Shown piece after piece: positions 62,096-64,000 of a stretch of DNA of 64,000 nucleotides. The notes below the pieces were generated by a model, which worked only from the letters and a program-made list of their open reading frames with translations, made no database searches and was not told the origin of the DNA. The stretch is taken from contig CM025855.1 of NCBI GenBank assembly GCA_003952965.2, forward strand, positions 29,602,835 to 29,666,834, in the 5' to 3' direction. The stretch comes from Morella rubra (Eukaryota; Streptophyta; Magnoliopsida; Fagales; Myricaceae). Every line of letters begins with the position of its first letter. The first letter of the stretch is position 1. Both the position numbers and the translations under genes were made by a program.

Positions 62096-64000
62096 CTGCA
62101 AAAGAAAGCCAAAAATGCATTACAAAAGAATTAAAAAAAAAAGAAAAAAGAAAAAAAAGATGAGCAGTGCAATGGCCTAAATCCAGGAACAACAGCTTCA
62201 CTATTCTCTAAATTTCCTGTGTAAATGGTTAAACATATGAAGGTCTCCGAAGTACTTCAAATGTGGACCATTATACAGGGAAACGTCAACTGGTGCATCA
62301 AACATTTTAATCAGTTTAGTGATTTGTTGCTGTTTGTCAAAGATTCCGAAGTTTTAGGATCCAAAGCATGGTATCCAGCAAGCCTCTATTCTTCTATGGC
62401 ACAAGAAATCCACAGCTAAAAGGGAGAAAAAGAACAAAATTCCCGAACCCTACACAAATCCCAGCCAATAGGCTCAATGGCTAGGTTGTCATTGACGTGC
62501 TAAGGTGAAATTTGTTCTTTGACTTCTTCTTATCTCTTTCTAGTTCTGTGTATTTTTGCTTTAATCCCAAAACAAGCCATTATTTCTTTAAGTAGGCCCC
62601 ACCCCTATAACCCTAATTACCTCTCAACACCATTCCTACAATAAAGATGCTAACATCATGTGTTATATCTATTATTAGCACAGCATGTCTTATTCTAGAC
62701 AAAAACGTACAAACAAAAAAGTACAAGACAGATAGGAAAGTGCACAAACTATTTGAAAATTTACTCTACAAAGCCTCTAAAATGGGGGAAAGACTGAAAC
62801 ATGCAGTTTTAAGCTTCAGTAAATGCCTATGTAACAACAAGTTCGTACCACCATAGCAAATGTGAATCTAAACTAAAAATATCTACACATGAGGTTACTC
62901 AGTCGATTTTCCTTTCAGTCCCTTCAGAAGATTTCATTGTCATGGATCACCAAGGTTTGAACCCAAATTCAAAGGCAATAGGGGTAGAGGGAGGGGGAAG
63001 AACTAAACTAGCAAAGAAGATGGAAGATCAGCTTACGACTTAATCAACTCTTTGAAAGATACTTAAATCTGGAAAGAGAGGGGGAAAACAACAAGCTAAT
63101 AAGCTTGTGGAGAAATTAACCATTACTTGTTTAAATAGCCAGATATTGTGTAAGGATTTTGCATTCACCTGGCACTAAACTTAAGGAAGCATCCAAGAAG
63201 GTCTTGAAGCCATCTGATGTCTTCTTCCAATAGTAGGGTTTAAATTCTAAGCATGACCCTTTAAAGACATAGATGTTAAAGGATGACAACTAAACAGGTT
63301 TAGTCCGTGACTATGAATCATGAATCCACCATACCACTGGCTGAATAATCAGGTGCAGAGGGTAATTATAGCTTCGATGCAAGTTCAAAATGACCTATAT
63401 TACTCCTACAGATGGATTCCATTCTTTATATCGTGCTAGTAAAGTTCAGTCTTTTTTCGATCACCAATGATGCTGGTGATCAAGGCAATGACAAAAATAC
63501 AACCACCACACATACACTCTTCAAAACATGTTTCCAGCACTCTTTCTTCCTGAGGCAAGTTAAACCTACAAGGTTGATGCAATCTGGATCAGGGTAGTCA
63601 ACTTAAGGTAGCACTACTTAGCAGGATGCTGTTAAGCTCATATTCCTTTTCACTTTGGAGTCTATTACCACACACAAGTTTCTAAGTGATCTGCATCTAA
63701 CTAGTTCACCTTTCCTAATAAATTAGGTGCAACCACTGAGGATAAGATTCACTTTGGAGTCTATTACCACACACAAGTTTCTAAGTGATCTCTATCTAGC
63801 TAGTTCACCTTTCCTAATAAATTAGGTGCAACCACTGAGGATAAGATAGCAGGTAAGAGACGTGAAAAAAGCAAATGAAAAAATCATTCAAACGTGTTCA
63901 TAAACTTCTGCAGAACGATTGCTTACCCTTCAGAAAATAAACAATGGAATCTGATTGGATGTAAGAGCAATTGATAACATCTCTCTTCCTGGATTTGATT
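62096..64000 (-). other. Long 5' intron of the ALIS gene (presumed)
   Basis: No exon encoding the ALIS N-terminus or first membrane span is visible, and there are no other recognised genes. It contains a 99-bp tandem duplication at 63650-63847. Confidence 0.45.
63650..63847. repeat. 99-bp tandem duplication (2 copies)
   Basis: The unit beginning tcactttggagtctattacc is repeated at a spacing of 99 bp, with about three mismatches (gcatctaac versus ctatctagc region). Confidence 0.9.

Noticed and set aside
62460..62500. tRNA-like words (ggctcaatggctagg) suggesting a second SINE
   Set aside because: No B box at the right distance and no target duplication.

Overview
The window looks like nuclear chromosomal DNA of a flowering plant, probably a woody eudicot. 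The genes are split by GT-AG introns, the proteins belong to plant families (BSK receptor-like cytoplasmic kinase, AT-hook AHL protein, ALIS/CDC50 subunit, CNL-type LRR resistance protein, WAT1-related transporter), there are eukaryotic tRNA genes, and most of the rest is plant transposon sequence (LINE, Ty3/gypsy, Copia-type solo LTR, hAT, MULE-like, Tourist-like MITEs, SINE). No species can be named from this alone.

Layout. 0.2-2.4 kb: small three-exon plant gene of unknown function (+) with a perfect 180-bp tandem duplication in intron 2. 2.9-3.1 kb: MITE. 3.3 kb: tRNA-Cys(GCA) (+). 4.1-9.2 kb: intact ten-exon brassinosteroid-signalling-kinase (BSK) gene (-), 491 codons, with matching splice phases throughout. 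11.9 kb: tRNA-Pro(UGG) (-). 12.2-13.1 kb: intact three-exon gene for an 81-residue Lys-rich protein (+) with a telo-box upstream. 14-19 kb: AT-rich, gene-free DNA holding foldback/MITE elements. 19.3-21.3 kb: long GA-rich leader and first coding exon of an AHL gene whose PPC/DUF296 exons are not present. 22.0-24.9 kb: relic hAT transposase and two long-inverted-repeat elements. 25.2-31.5 kb: decayed LINE (-) bounded by a 14-bp target duplication. 31.6-39.3 kb: LRR half of a CNL resistance pseudogene, cut in its last repeat by a 5.4-kb Ty3/gypsy chromovirus with two 486-bp LTRs. 41.7-44.6 kb: Pack-MULE-like element carrying the last exons of a WAT1-related (EamA) gene between ~300-bp inverted repeats with a perfect 10-bp target duplication. 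44.7-45.55 kb: 3' end of a second LINE. 45.5-46.6 kb: tail-to-tail pair of genes for a ~76-residue membrane protein, one intact and one frameshifted. 48.4-49.3 and 50.5-58.1 kb: two related non-autonomous hAT-like elements, the second holding a 4.7-kb Ac-like hAT and a 1.44-kb solo LTR. 58.3-58.6 kb: tRNA-derived SINE. 59.1-62.1 kb and beyond the right edge: ALIS/CDC50 gene (-), 5' exons off the window.

Host genes likely to be functional are the BSK gene, the unknown gene at 0.2-2.4 kb, the small Lys-rich gene, the 76-residue membrane protein gene, the ALIS gene and the two tRNAs. They show no operon-like relation. BSK and ALIS both act at cell membranes (steroid-receptor signalling; lipid flippase subunit), which is probably coincidental. 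The middle of the window, roughly 14-58 kb, is a graveyard of nested insertions, several of which can be dated relative to each other from their target-site duplications. All statements come from reading the sequence and from general family knowledge; no database search was run.
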